A stretch of 64,000 bases of DNA from Notoacmeibacter ruber (GTDB taxonomy: Bacteria; Pseudomonadota; Alphaproteobacteria; Rhizobiales; Rhizobiaceae): NCBI RefSeq assembly GCF_003668555.1, contig NZ_RCWN01000001.1:2032501-2096500 (forward strand), read 5' to 3'. The notes beneath the pieces were generated by a model. That model worked only from the letters and a program-made list of their open reading frames with translations, was not told where the DNA came from and did not search any database. The position numbers and the translations under genes were made by a program. This document shows, one piece after another, positions 1 to 8,475 of the stretch (position 1 is the first letter of the stretch; each line of letters begins with the position of its first letter).

Positions 1-481
1 CGCATGGATCAATGCGGTAACGCGCCAGATAGCGGCGATCGAAGGTCATCAGCCCACCGATATGCGCCCCGGCGCTATGGCCCATGACAAAAGCGGGCAG
101 GCCCCTGCCCTCTTCCTTTTCGATGACGGAAAACGCCAGCGCGGCATCGTCGACGAAGGTCGGAAAATTGACGTCCGGATGCAGCCGATAGTCCGGAATG
201 GCAACCGTAAACCCTTCCTTGGCAAGTGACGCGCCAACGAACTCGTACATGCCCCGGCTTCCGCTCTTCCAGCTTCCTCCATAGTAGAAAACGACCAGTG
301 CTTCCGGCGCCCGATCCTTTGGTCTGTAGATATCGTAGCGGTGCCTGTCGGCCTCACCATAGGCGATGCCGCGCTCGACAGAGAGGCCGCTATTGCTCGT
401 CACCGCATTGAGGAGGCTTGCTCCGCTGCATCCGGAAAGGAACAGACCGCAGAACCAGGTGAACAGCACGGCAAGGCGCAT
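1..481 (-). CDS. alpha/beta hydrolase (esterase-like) lipoprotein, 3' end outside window
   Basis: Reading the minus strand from the ATG at 481 gives an open frame that runs off the left edge, so only about 160 residues are visible. It starts with a short hydrophobic signal ending in a lipobox-like LSGC (Cys about residue 18), which predicts lipidation and export. The body shows a YYGGSW stretch, resembling the HGG oxyanion-hole motif of hormone-sensitive-lipase-type esterases, and a nucleophile elbow GHSAG. Together these indicate a carboxylesterase or alpha/beta hydrolase; the catalytic Asp and His would lie beyond the edge. The substrate cannot be told. It is followed upstream by a short untranslated gap before modC, which points the same way but is probably a separate unit. 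Confidence 0.75.
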   Translation of the reverse strand, partial: MRLAVLFTWFCGLFLSGCSGASLLNAVTSNSGLSVERGIAYGEADRHRYDIYRPKDRAPEALVVFYYGGSWKSGSRGMYEFVGASLAKEGFTVAIPDYRLHPDVNFPTFVDDAALAFSVIEKEEGRGLPAFVMGHSAGAHIGGLMTFDRRYLARYRIDPC

Positions 482-596
482 GAAAACTCCGTGATGCGAG
501 AGAGAATCTGATCGACCCGAGCCAGATCCTCCATTGAATGGTCAGAAACGATACGTCGCCACCTCGTCAAAAGTTGCGTGCGCCTCGTGTTTCCGA

Positions 597-1697
597 TCAA
601 TCCTGCTGTCGGCGCTCGACCGAGACCGCCTTGATGAGCGCTCCGACCTGCTGGCCTTCGACGAGCGCCATCTCATCCACGCTTTTGCGGGTCAGCCGCG
701 CGCGCAACGCCCCCCGCCCCACCGAGAGCAGCAACTCAACGTAAGGGCCGTCACGATCCGGGGCGATCCGCTTTATCCGCGCCGAGAGCCGATTGCGTAT
801 GGAGAGCCCTTCGGCGGTGATCGCATCACCCACCGCGAGGCTGACGTCACTGGCGAGAATCCGCAGACGCACGCTTTGCCCTTCGACAAAGCCGCCATGG
901 GTGAGTTCGAGCGTCTCTCCACCAAGATCGACCCTCGTGATCTGGTATTGCCGATCGATACCGACGACCTTGCCTTCAAGCAAGGCGCCCGCTTCGCTGC
1001 GACCAAGCGCCACATCCGTTTCGAAACGCGGAAAAACGTCGATTGCTGGGCCGGCCGCAACGGTCTGCCCGGCGTCCATCACGACGAGCGTTTCCGCCAG
1101 CCGGGCCACTTCGCTCACATTATGACTGACGAGAACGATCGGGATCCGGCTCTCGTCGCGTATCGCCTCGATCATCGGGATGAGTTCGGCGCGTCGCGCC
1201 GGGTCGAGCGACGCAAGAGGTTCGTCCATCAGAAGAAGCGAAGGGCCCGAGAGAAGCGCCCGCCCAATGGCCACGCGTTGCCGCTCTCCACCGGAAAGGG
1301 TGCGCGGCTTGCGGCCCAGAAGGTGCGCAATTCCTAAAAAATCGGCCATTCTGGATAGAGAGGTAGCGTCCGGCCCGCGCCCTCCATGTCGTCCATAGGC
1401 GAGGTTGGACGACACACTGAGATGCGGGAGAAGCCGCCCCTCCTGGAAGACGAAGCCGACGCGCCGCTGTTCCGCCGGCACATCGATGCCGGTTTCACTA
1501 TCCAGCAACACCCGATCATCAAGCCTGATCGAACCGAGGGCATTCGGCACCAGTCCGGCGATCGCTCGCAAAATCGTTGTCTTGCCCGCCCCGGAAGGGC
1601 CAAACAGAGCAGTGATTCCCAGCCCACTTTCAAAGCGACACTCGGCCTGAAACGACCCCTGCCGTAAACGAACATCGACGCTGAGATTGCCGCTCAT
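597..1697 (-). CDS. modC: molybdenum ABC transporter ATP-binding protein ModC
   Basis: ATPase of the molybdate/tungstate importer. The 366-residue product shows Walker A (GPSGAGKTT), the ABC signature LSGGERQR, Walker B LLLMDEPLASLD and the switch His in SHNVSEVARLAE. A C-terminal TOBE/MOP-type region carries VRLRILASDVSLA, which separates ModC from other importers' ATPases. The start at 1697 (MSGNLSVDV) was chosen because it overlaps the modB stop by four bases; an open frame extends further upstream but lies inside modB and lacks family similarity. It is the last gene of modABC, read leftwards. Confidence 0.93.
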   Translation of the reverse strand: MSGNLSVDVRLRQGSFQAECRFESGLGITALFGPSGAGKTTILRAIAGLVPNALGSIRLDDRVLLDSETGIDVPAEQRRVGFVFQEGRLLPHLSVSSNLAYGRHGGRGPDATSLSRMADFLGIAHLLGRKPRTLSGGERQRVAIGRALLSGPSLLLMDEPLASLDPARRAELIPMIEAIRDESRIPIVLVSHNVSEVARLAETLVVMDAGQTVAAGPAIDVFPRFETDVALGRSEAGALLEGKVVGIDRQYQITRVDLGGETLELTHGGFVEGQSVRLRILASDVSLAVGDAITAEGLSIRNRLSARIKRIAPDRDGPYVELLLSVGRGALRARLTRKSVDEMALVEGQQVGALIKAVSVERRQQD

Positions 1698-2380
1698 GTC
1701 CCGGCTACCCCGGCGCCCAGCCGTTTCTGCACCAGTTCGGAAACGATAACCGCCCCGAGTGCCAGCGCGACGGAGAACCCGATCAGTCGCAGTGCCGCGG
1801 CATCTCCGCTCGGGCTCTGCAGCAGCGAATAAATGGCCAGCGAAAGCGTTTGCGTTTCCCCAGGCACATTCGATACGAACGTGATCGTCGCGCCAAACTC
1901 GCCCAAGGCCTTGGCGAAGCCGAGAATGCCTCCCGCGATGAGACCGGGCAAACTGAGCGGCAGCGTGATGGTGAGAAAGCGCCGGAAGCGCCCCACACCC
2001 AATGTGCGGGCCATCTCGGAAAGGGATGGATCGACCGCCTCGAGCGATAGACGGATCGGCCTGACAAGGAGAGGAAAGGCCATCACGCCGGCGGCGAGTG
2101 CGGCGCCGGTCCATCGGAAGGCGAAGACGAACCCCAACCAATCGCGAAGCGGCCCACCCACCGGCCCCTGTGTCCCGAACAGAATAAGCAAGCCATAGCC
2201 TGTCACGACCGGCGGAACCACGAGCGGAAGCATGATGAGCGACTGGGCCACCGATTTGCCGGGAAACTCCTTGCGCGCGAAGAGCCAGGCGACTGCGAAT
2301 GCGAGAGGCAAGGCAATAACGATGGCGACACCTGCCACACGAAGCGAAAGCAGAACGATGCGGATCTCAGTTTCGCTCAT
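1694..2380 (-). CDS. modB: molybdate ABC transporter permease ModB
   Basis: Inner-membrane channel subunit of the molybdate importer, 228 residues, the usual length. It is hydrophobic throughout, with about five membrane segments. The cytoplasmic coupling loop, around SLSEMARTLGVGRFRRFLTITLPLSLPGLIAG at about residues 118-149, is the EAA motif that docks on ModC. Start and stop overlap the neighbouring modA and modC by four bases each (ATGA), so the three genes are translationally coupled. Confidence 0.93.
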   Translation of the reverse strand: MSETEIRIVLLSLRVAGVAIVIALPLAFAVAWLFARKEFPGKSVAQSLIMLPLVVPPVVTGYGLLILFGTQGPVGGPLRDWLGFVFAFRWTGAALAAGVMAFPLLVRPIRLSLEAVDPSLSEMARTLGVGRFRRFLTITLPLSLPGLIAGGILGFAKALGEFGATITFVSNVPGETQTLSLAIYSLLQSPSGDAAALRLIGFSVALALGAVIVSELVQKRLGAGVAGT

Positions 2381-3177
2381 CCACCCACGTCACCATCGCC
2401 CACGGTGCGGAATCCCGCATCCTTCAAAGCGCCCTGCCCGTCCGGCGACTGAAGAAATCTCAGAAACGCTTCGGCACCCGCGGGGTTCTGCGCGCCGGCC
2501 GTCACGGCGGCAGGATAGCGTATCGGATCGTGGCTCGAATCCGGAAATTCATAGAGGATCGCGAGTTCGGGCGCAGCAAGACGATCGGATGCGTAGACAA
2601 TGGCGCGCGCCACTTCGCCTCGCCTGACAAGCTCGAGCGCGATCCGGACATTCTCGCCGAGAACGGCGCGACTCTCGACGGTTTGCCAAAGCCCTGCGCT
2701 TTGGAGCGCCTCCTTGGCATAGATCCCTGCGGGCACATGGCTCGGATCGCCAATAGCAACCCGCTCCTCCTTCAGAGCGGCTTCGGCACTCTTGGCCGTT
2801 GCGGCGCCCTCCGGACCCACAATGACGAGAACATTGCGCGCAATATCGCCTCGGCTGTCCGGCTGAATAGCATTCTGACGGGCCAGCCAATCCATCCAGT
2901 CCGTGTTGGCGGAAATGAAAAGATCGGCAGGTGCGCCCTGCGCGATCTGCTTGGCGAGCGTGGAGGAGGATGCGAATGAAAAACGCGGCGCCTCGTGTCC
3001 TTCTGACGCGTAGCGCTCTGCCACGTCATTCAGCGCATCTGTCATCGACGCCGCAGCAAAGACCAGCGGACCGGCAACGGCGTCATCACCCCGGCTCGCC
3101 GGCGTGAGAAGCAACGCGAGGCCGACCGACAGAAGGCCAGCAAAAAACGACCGGCGTGTATAATGAAGGTTCATCAT
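2377..3177 (-). CDS. modA: molybdate ABC transporter substrate-binding protein ModA
   Basis: Periplasmic oxyanion-binding protein of 266 residues, first gene of modABC. The N-terminus has an RR followed by a hydrophobic stretch (RRSFFAGLLSVGLALLL), which could be a Sec or Tat signal. The mature part opens with LVFAAASMTDALNDV and continues with FSFASSSTLAKQIAQGAPADLFISA; these are the two Ser-containing oxyanion-binding segments typical of ModA. The start gives MMNLHY; the second Met is equally possible. No clear ModE site was recognised upstream, although a short perfect hairpin lies between this gene and the lipoprotein gene before it. Confidence 0.92.
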   Translation of the reverse strand: MMNLHYTRRSFFAGLLSVGLALLLTPASRGDDAVAGPLVFAAASMTDALNDVAERYASEGHEAPRFSFASSSTLAKQIAQGAPADLFISANTDWMDWLARQNAIQPDSRGDIARNVLVIVGPEGAATAKSAEAALKEERVAIGDPSHVPAGIYAKEALQSAGLWQTVESRAVLGENVRIALELVRRGEVARAIVYASDRLAAPELAILYEFPDSSHDPIRYPAAVTAGAQNPAGAEAFLRFLQSPDGQGALKDAGFRTVGDGDVGG

Positions 3178-3216
3178 CCGATCAGGCTATCCCACGACGC
3201 CGCTTGTGTCATTGGA

Positions 3217-3237
3217 GACAGCGCAGCAGGCGCTGTC
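3217..3237. terminator. 8-bp perfect hairpin between omp10-like gene and modA
   Basis: GACAGCGC and GCGCTGTC pair perfectly around a five-base loop, immediately after the stop of the lipoprotein gene and 40 bases before modA (both minus strand). There is no T-run, so it may be a weak terminator or a protein-binding inverted repeat controlling modABC. The sequence does not decide between these. Confidence 0.4.
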
Positions 3238-3239
3238 GT

Positions 3240-3617
3240 TCACCCCACCGCATTGCGAACGAGCGTGAACTGCGACCCCGTATCGTTTCGGCAGTTGAGC
3301 GTTTCGCGACCGGAGAAGGTGCATGTTGCCTGAGACTGCCGCTGCTGACGCACCGAATAGAAATCGAGCGCTACGCGGTCGCCGGTTTCCGAATAGGTTC
3401 CCTCGGTCACCGTTTCACCTGTCGCGCGAAGTGTTGTGGTGAAGCGCCCTCCGGGAGTGAAGTTCGACATGGCCACCCCGTCGGTCGCCATCCACTGACC
3501 GCTCACCCGGGACGGAGGCGGTGTATTGGCGGCCTGCTGGGTGGAGCGCGGCCCTGTGGTACAGCCGGCTGCCGCGATGCCAGCGACGAGCAGCATGGCA
3601 AGTGCGCGGTTGTTCAT
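3240..3617 (-). CDS. Omp10-like outer membrane lipoprotein
   Basis: A 125-residue lipoprotein: the signal ends in AAAGC (Cys 19), followed by a Thr/Gly/Pro-rich linker. The folded part (SGQWMATDGVAMSNFTPGGRF, then TCTFSGRETLNC and a C-terminal GSQFTLVRNAVG) resembles the layout of Brucella Omp10, including the paired Cys residues and the GSxFxLxRN end. The start at 3617 has a GGGAG ribosome site seven bases upstream; an in-frame ATG 36 bases earlier would add 12 residues without a signal character. It is probably anchored in the outer membrane. The function of the family is structural or immunogenic and not enzymatic. Confidence 0.75.
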   Translation of the reverse strand: MNNRALAMLLVAGIAAAGCTTGPRSTQQAANTPPPSRVSGQWMATDGVAMSNFTPGGRFTTTLRATGETVTEGTYSETGDRVALDFYSVRQQRQSQATCTFSGRETLNCRNDTGSQFTLVRNAVG

Positions 3618-3741
3618 GATCGTTTCTCCCGTAGGCATGGAACGGTCGGACACCCGACCGGAATGAGGGCCACTCTTGCGCGACCTGTTGGTGCAGGCAA
3701 CGAAATAGATTGCCGGTAGCGGTCAAATACGGACAATCTGG

Positions 3742-5199
3742 TTAAAACGCCACCAGAACATTGCGGAATTGCCACGGATCGCTCTCATCGATGGCTTCGA
3801 TGAAATATTTGTTGCGGTCCTTGAGCGGCGTCCAGTCAGTGTAATGGCCCTCCACGGGACCGAGATAGGGCTTCTGGATCTCCAGGCAGCGCTTGTAGTC
3901 CATCTCGTCCGCCTCGACGATGCCCGCCTCGGGATTTTCCAGCGCCCAGACCATTCCCGCAAGAACGGCCGAAGTCACCTGAAGGCCCGTCGCGTTCTGA
4001 TAGGGCGCGATATCCCTCGTCTCTTCGATGGAAAGGCGCGATCCGTACCAATAGGCGTTCTTCTCATGGCCATAGAGAAGAACGCCGAGTTCATCGACGC
4101 CATCGACGATCTCGTCTTCGTCGAGAACATGATATTCCGGCTGCATCTCTCCACCATTGCCGAACATCTCGTGCAAAGACAGCACCGCGTCGTCTGCGGG
4201 GTGATAGGCGTAATGGACGGTCGGCCGGTAGTCCGGCTTCAATCCTTCGCCGACCGTGAAGAAATCCGAGATCGAAACGCTTTCATTATGCGTGACGAGG
4301 AAACCGTATTGCGCCCCCGGTGTCGGGCACCACGTGCGTACGCGGGTATTGGCGCCTGGCTGTTCGAGGTAGATCGCAGACAGACAACCCGACCCTTCGG
4401 CCTGTGTCTTGGCGTTTTCCGGCATCCACTTCTCATGCGTGCCCCAGCCCAGTTCCGCAGGCTGGAATCCCTCGGCGACGAAACCCTCGACGCTCCATGT
4501 GTTCCAGAACTCGCCCATTGGCTTCGGGCTCTTGGTGCGCTGCGTATCGCGCTCGGCAATGTGAACGCCCTTGACGCCGGCATCGCGCATCAGCTTCGCC
4601 CAGCCTTCGCGATCATCCGTTGCCGGTTCCTTGAACTCCATGCCGATATCGTTCGCGACATCGACGAGGGCCTGCTTCACGAACCACGAGACCATGCCGG
4701 GATTGGCTCCGCAGCAGGAAACGGCGGTCGTGCCCCCTGGATTGGCGCGCTTCTCGGAGCGCACGGTTTCGCGCAGCGCGTAATTGGTGCGCGCGGCATT
4801 GCCGAGGCTGTCGTCGAAATAATAGCCGAGCCAGGGCTCTACCACCGTATCGATGTAGAGCACGCCCAGTTCACGGCACAGTCTCATCAGATCGAGTGAG
4901 GAGGTGTCGACGGAAAGATTGACGCAGAAGCCCTGCCCTTCGCCCGCGGTCAGAAGCGGCGTCAGCAGGTCCCGGTAGTTCTCCTTGGTAACGGCCTCCT
5001 CGATCAGCGGAATGCCACGATCTTCCAGCAATTTCTTGTCGCCCTCCACCGCCTTAGGGTCGATGACTGTGAACCGGCTCTTGTCGTAATCGAAATGCCG
5101 CTCGATCAAAGGCAGGGCTCCCCGTCCGATGGAGCCGAAACCGATCATCACGATCGGTCCTGTGATCTTGGCATGCACGGGCCAGTTCTGTTCGGCCAT
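3742..5199 (-). CDS. hss: homospermidine synthase
   Basis: NAD-dependent homospermidine synthase of 485 residues (EC 2.5.1.44), which makes homospermidine from putrescine (or putrescine plus spermidine), the typical polyamine of many rhizobia. The N-terminal Rossmann part shows IVMIGFGSIGRGALPLI. Further conserved blocks are TAVSCCGANPGMVSWFVKQAL, TWCPTPGAQYGFLVTHNE and YHPADDAVLSLHEMFG. The start at 5199 is preceded by AGGAG at good spacing, whereas the open frame extends 17 residues upstream without a ribosome site. It stands alone, divergent from the glutathione protein gene. Confidence 0.93.
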   Translation of the reverse strand: MAEQNWPVHAKITGPIVMIGFGSIGRGALPLIERHFDYDKSRFTVIDPKAVEGDKKLLEDRGIPLIEEAVTKENYRDLLTPLLTAGEGQGFCVNLSVDTSSLDLMRLCRELGVLYIDTVVEPWLGYYFDDSLGNAARTNYALRETVRSEKRANPGGTTAVSCCGANPGMVSWFVKQALVDVANDIGMEFKEPATDDREGWAKLMRDAGVKGVHIAERDTQRTKSPKPMGEFWNTWSVEGFVAEGFQPAELGWGTHEKWMPENAKTQAEGSGCLSAIYLEQPGANTRVRTWCPTPGAQYGFLVTHNESVSISDFFTVGEGLKPDYRPTVHYAYHPADDAVLSLHEMFGNGGEMQPEYHVLDEDEIVDGVDELGVLLYGHEKNAYWYGSRLSIEETRDIAPYQNATGLQVTSAVLAGMVWALENPEAGIVEADEMDYKRCLEIQKPYLGPVEGHYTDWTPLKDRNKYFIEAIDESDPWQFRNVLVAF

Positions 5200-5335
5200 G
5201 GGCTTGATCTCCTGATTATCATTTTCGTCAGCGGGCGGGTCCCCGCGCACCTAGCACAATCTGAGCCGGTTCAAGAACGGGACGCCGTAAAACTGTGTCC
5301 TATCTCATGGCGGAACAACCCGACAGGACATGATT

Positions 5336-6199
5336 ATGAGCGATACATACACCCCACCGAAAGTCTGGACCTGGGATAGCGAGAGCGGCGGCCGCTTCGC
5401 CAAGATCAACCGGCCGGTCGCCGGCCCGACGCACGACAAGGAGCTTCCTGTCGGCGACCACCCCTTCCAGCTCTATTCCCTGGCGACACCCAATGGCGTG
5501 AAGGCAACGGTGATGTTCGAGGAATTGCTGGAAGCCGGCCATTCCGGCGCGGAATACGATGCGTGGCTGATCGACATCAGCGAGGGCGACCAATTCGGCA
5601 GCGGCTTCGTCGAGATCAATCCCAATTCCAAAATTCCGGCGCTGGCCGACCATAGCGAAAATCCCCCGGTCCGGGTTTTCGAAAGCGGTTCCATCGTTCT
5701 CTATCTGGCCGAGAAATTCGGGGCGTTTCTGCCGACCGATCATGCCGGACGCACTGAGACGCTCAACTGGGTGTTCTGGCAGATGGGCGCGACGCCTTTT
5801 CTCGGCGGAGGGTTCGGCCACTTCTACAATTACGCCTCGGAAAAGTACGAATATCCCATCAACCGTTATGCGATGGAAGTGAAGCGCCAACTCGACGTGC
5901 TGAACCGTGAACTGGCCGAAAAGGACTATCTGGCCGGTAGCGATTATACGATCGCCGATATCATCACTTGGCCCTGGTACGGACAGCTTGTGCTCGGCCG
6001 CGCCTATGACGCGGCGGAATTTCTGTCCGTCCACGAATATGAGCACGTCATGCGCTGGGCAAAGCAGATCGATGCGCGCCCGGCCGTCTCGCGTGGTCGC
6101 ATGGTCAACAAGATGACGGGCGAACCGAAGTTCCAGCTCCGCGAACGCCATTCGGCCGAGGATTTCGAGACAAGCACCCAGGATAAGCTGGAAGGCTGA
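5336..6199 (+). CDS. yghU: glutathione-dependent disulfide-bond oxidoreductase (YghU family)
   Basis: A nu-class glutathione transferase homolog of 287 residues. Most of its length can be followed against E. coli YghU: KVWTWD near the N-terminus, LPVGDHPFQLYSLATPNG, EYDAWLIDI, NPNSKIPAL, RVFESGSIVLYLAEKFG, ERHSAEDFET near the C-terminus. The enzyme reduces disulfides with glutathione in the cytoplasm. There are two ATGs six bases apart at 5330 and 5336; the second is preferred because AGGA lies seven bases before it and only two before the first. Confidence 0.93.
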   Translation: MSDTYTPPKVWTWDSESGGRFAKINRPVAGPTHDKELPVGDHPFQLYSLATPNGVKATVMFEELLEAGHSGAEYDAWLIDISEGDQFGSGFVEINPNSKIPALADHSENPPVRVFESGSIVLYLAEKFGAFLPTDHAGRTETLNWVFWQMGATPFLGGGFGHFYNYASEKYEYPINRYAMEVKRQLDVLNRELAEKDYLAGSDYTIADIITWPWYGQLVLGRAYDAAEFLSVHEYEHVMRWAKQIDARPAVSRGRMVNKMTGEPKFQLRERHSAEDFETSTQDKLEG

Positions 6200-6288
6200 C
6201 CAGCCGCGACGGCCTTACGGCCGTTGTAGGGCAGCCATGCCATCACCCCGCGAAACAATCGACCGCCGCAATAATTGGAAACTGCGCC

Positions 6289-7074
6289 ATGAAACCTCTC
6301 TTTGCCGCAACGCTCGGTTTGGCGCTCACAGTTCCAGTCGGCGGTCGAGCCGTGGCGGATCCCGCCGATTTTCAGGGTCTCAACTGTGCGACAACGATCA
6401 TCACCGGAACAGTCGATCCGGAAAAGTCTCGCGGCGTCGCCGAGACCCTCAGACAGGTTCTCGTCAAGCTGACCGGCGACGAGGCCTCTGCCGCTGATAA
6501 TGCGATGCCGTCGAGCTTCGATCCGCCGGTCGAGAAGCTCGAACTCGAAGACCGGATGAAGGATATCCCGGTCCATGACGAGCAGGGGACACGCGAGCGG
6601 CCGCATTTCCTCCGCGTCTGTTTCGAACGCGAGCCGCTCCTGTCGGCCATCCGGTCGGCAGGCTTTAAGCCATGGCTAGAAGAGCGTCCGACCCTGGAAA
6701 TTCGTCTTGCGATTGAAACACCGGGCGGCCGCTACATCCTCCGGGAAACAGGCGCAGAGGGCTTTGGTCAACGCCTCGCCCTCATCGATACCGCCGTCGA
6801 GCGCGGCTTGCCCGTCAGCTTGCCGGACCAGAACAGCGACACCCTCGATGTCGGCGACCTCAAATCGTTTGTTTTCGAAGGCCCGCCGGCGCTCACGGAA
6901 CAGGACCATCCGGTTCTCTATGGTCTTCTGACGCTCAATCCTGATGGTGCCGACTGGGACGCCACATGGCGTCTTTCCGGCGAAGCGAAAAACTGGAAGG
7001 CAGATGAGGTGAGTTTCGACGAAGCGTTCCGAACAGGTCTCGGCAAGGCGATAGAAAGGTTGCGTCCGCAATGA
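6289..7074 (+). CDS. DUF2066 domain-containing exported protein
   Basis: A 261-residue protein with an N-terminal signal (cleavage probably after GRAVA). It matches the DUF2066 pattern: ATTIITGTVDPEKSRGVAETLRQVLVKLTGD, then DRMKDIPVHDEQGTRERPHFLRVCFE and PWLEERPTLEIRLAIETP. The molecular function of this family is not established. Its stop overlaps the start of the following GFA-type gene by four bases (ATGA), so the two are translationally coupled. Confidence 0.75.
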   Translation: MKPLFAATLGLALTVPVGGRAVADPADFQGLNCATTIITGTVDPEKSRGVAETLRQVLVKLTGDEASAADNAMPSSFDPPVEKLELEDRMKDIPVHDEQGTRERPHFLRVCFEREPLLSAIRSAGFKPWLEERPTLEIRLAIETPGGRYILRETGAEGFGQRLALIDTAVERGLPVSLPDQNSDTLDVGDLKSFVFEGPPALTEQDHPVLYGLLTLNPDGADWDATWRLSGEAKNWKADEVSFDEAFRTGLGKAIERLRPQ

Positions 7075-7472
7075 CTTCACCTGAAGAAACGACCGGTGGC
7101 TGCTTGTGCGGCAAGGTTCGGCTGACGGCGCGCGGCGAGCCTTATCGCGTCGGCCTCTGCCATTGCCTCAACTGCCGAAAACACCACGGTGCTCTTTTTC
7201 ATGCATCAGCGATCTTTCCGGAGGATGCCGTCAGCATCGAAGGAGTGACCGCCAGTTACCGAGATCACTTTTTCTGTCCAAACTGCGGCTCAGCGGTCTA
7301 TTCCCGCTCGGATGACGAAATCGAAGTCAACATCGGTTCTCTCGATGCGCCCGACCAGTTCCAGCCGACCTATGAACTCTGGACGGTTCGCCGCGAAAGC
7401 TGGCTGCCACCCTTCGACGGCATACGGCACTATGAGCGCGACCGGGAAGGATCGACACGCTCGGAGGATTAA
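7071..7472 (+). CDS. GFA (glutathione-dependent formaldehyde-activating) family protein
   Basis: A 133-residue zinc-binding protein of the GFA/CENP-V fold. Zinc ligands are visible as GGCLCGKVRL, LCHCLNCRKHHGA and FCPNCGSAVY. Family members were named for a formaldehyde-glutathione activity that is not general, so the substrate is unknown. It is coupled to the DUF2066 gene by a four-base overlap and followed by a 116-base gap before the ion channel gene. Confidence 0.88.
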   Translation: MTSPEETTGGCLCGKVRLTARGEPYRVGLCHCLNCRKHHGALFHASAIFPEDAVSIEGVTASYRDHFFCPNCGSAVYSRSDDEIEVNIGSLDAPDQFQPTYELWTVRRESWLPPFDGIRHYERDREGSTRSED

Positions 7473-7588
7473 CCTACCCGATACCTGATCGAAATCGCGC
7501 GGCACTCCGCATCGCTCATTGCGCCCAGCCCCCGCCGTCCGTACATGCAGATCGATTCTGATCGACAATTGGACCCGATGCAGCGGCG

Positions 7589-8446
7589 ATGAGCGAGACC
7601 TTGGTTGACGATAGGCAGACAGCGCGGCCGGATGCGTCGGAGGGGGGACTTCGTAGCCGCGCGGCCCGGCTCATTGCATCCTCACGCTTCGAATGGACGA
7701 TCATCGTGCTGGTCGTTGTCAATGCGATCATTCTCGGGCTGGAAACGTCGCCCACCGTCATGCGCGCCATCGGCCCGGCGCTCGTGATCCTCGACAAAAT
7801 CATTCTGGCGCTTTTCGTCGTCGAGCTGGCGCTGCGCTTCTTCGTCCATCGCCTGCGCTTCTTCAATGATGGATGGCGCGTCTTCGACCTGTTCGTGGTG
7901 GGCATCGCGCTCGTGCCTGCAACCGGCAATCTGGCGGTCCTGCGCGCCCTTCGCGTGCTGCGGATTCTGCGCCTGATCTCGGTTATTCCCTCGCTTCGCA
8001 AGGTCGTGACCGGTCTTGTGAACGCCCTGCCCGGCATGGGCTCGATTATCGTTCTGATGGCGCTCGTCTTCTATGTGTTTGCAGTCATGGCGACGGGCCT
8101 CTTCGGGGGCAGCTTCCCCGAATGGTTCGGAAACCTCGGCGCATCGGCCTATTCCCTGTTTCAGATCATGACGCTCGAAAGCTGGTCGATGGGCATCGTA
8201 CGGCCGGTGATGGAGCAATATGAATGGGCGTGGATCTTCTTTATCGCCTTCATCATGTCGACGACCTTCACGGTCCTGAACCTGTTCATCGGCATTATCG
8301 TGTCGGCCATGCAGGCCGAGCACGACGATCTTGCTGCCGAGGAGCGGCACACGCTGCAGGACAATCAGGCCTCCATGACGAGCGAAATGAAGGCGCTGCG
8401 TGCCGAAATCGCCGAATTGACGCGTATCGTCTCCGAAAAACGCTAA
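7589..8446 (+). CDS. bacterial voltage-gated sodium channel (NaChBac/NavAb type)
   Basis: A single-domain, six-segment channel subunit of 285 residues that would form a homotetramer in the inner membrane. The voltage sensor S4 (about residues 117-129) carries Arg at every third position (R119, R122, R125, R128). The pore holds the exact NavAb-type filter TLESWS at 195-200, with E197 as the selectivity glutamate, followed by MGIVRPVM. S6 ends with NLFIGIIVSAMQ. The C-terminus (about 255-285) is a charged amphipathic helix, as expected for the tetramer-forming coiled coil. Length is close to NaChBac (274) and NavAb (267). Ion selectivity is inferred from the filter: LESWS is sodium selective, while Asp substitutions give calcium selectivity. 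Confidence 0.95.
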   Translation: MSETLVDDRQTARPDASEGGLRSRAARLIASSRFEWTIIVLVVVNAIILGLETSPTVMRAIGPALVILDKIILALFVVELALRFFVHRLRFFNDGWRVFDLFVVGIALVPATGNLAVLRALRVLRILRLISVIPSLRKVVTGLVNALPGMGSIIVLMALVFYVFAVMATGLFGGSFPEWFGNLGASAYSLFQIMTLESWSMGIVRPVMEQYEWAWIFFIAFIMSTTFTVLNLFIGIIVSAMQAEHDDLAAEERHTLQDNQASMTSEMKALRAEIAELTRIVSEKR

Positions 8447-8475
8447 AAGCCAACCTCAGCTTTCCCGGTCGACGA

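Noticed and set aside
597..2141. longer ModC of 514 residues
   Set aside because: The first 148 residues lie inside modB in another frame and look non-coding; the four-base overlap start at 1697 fits the family.
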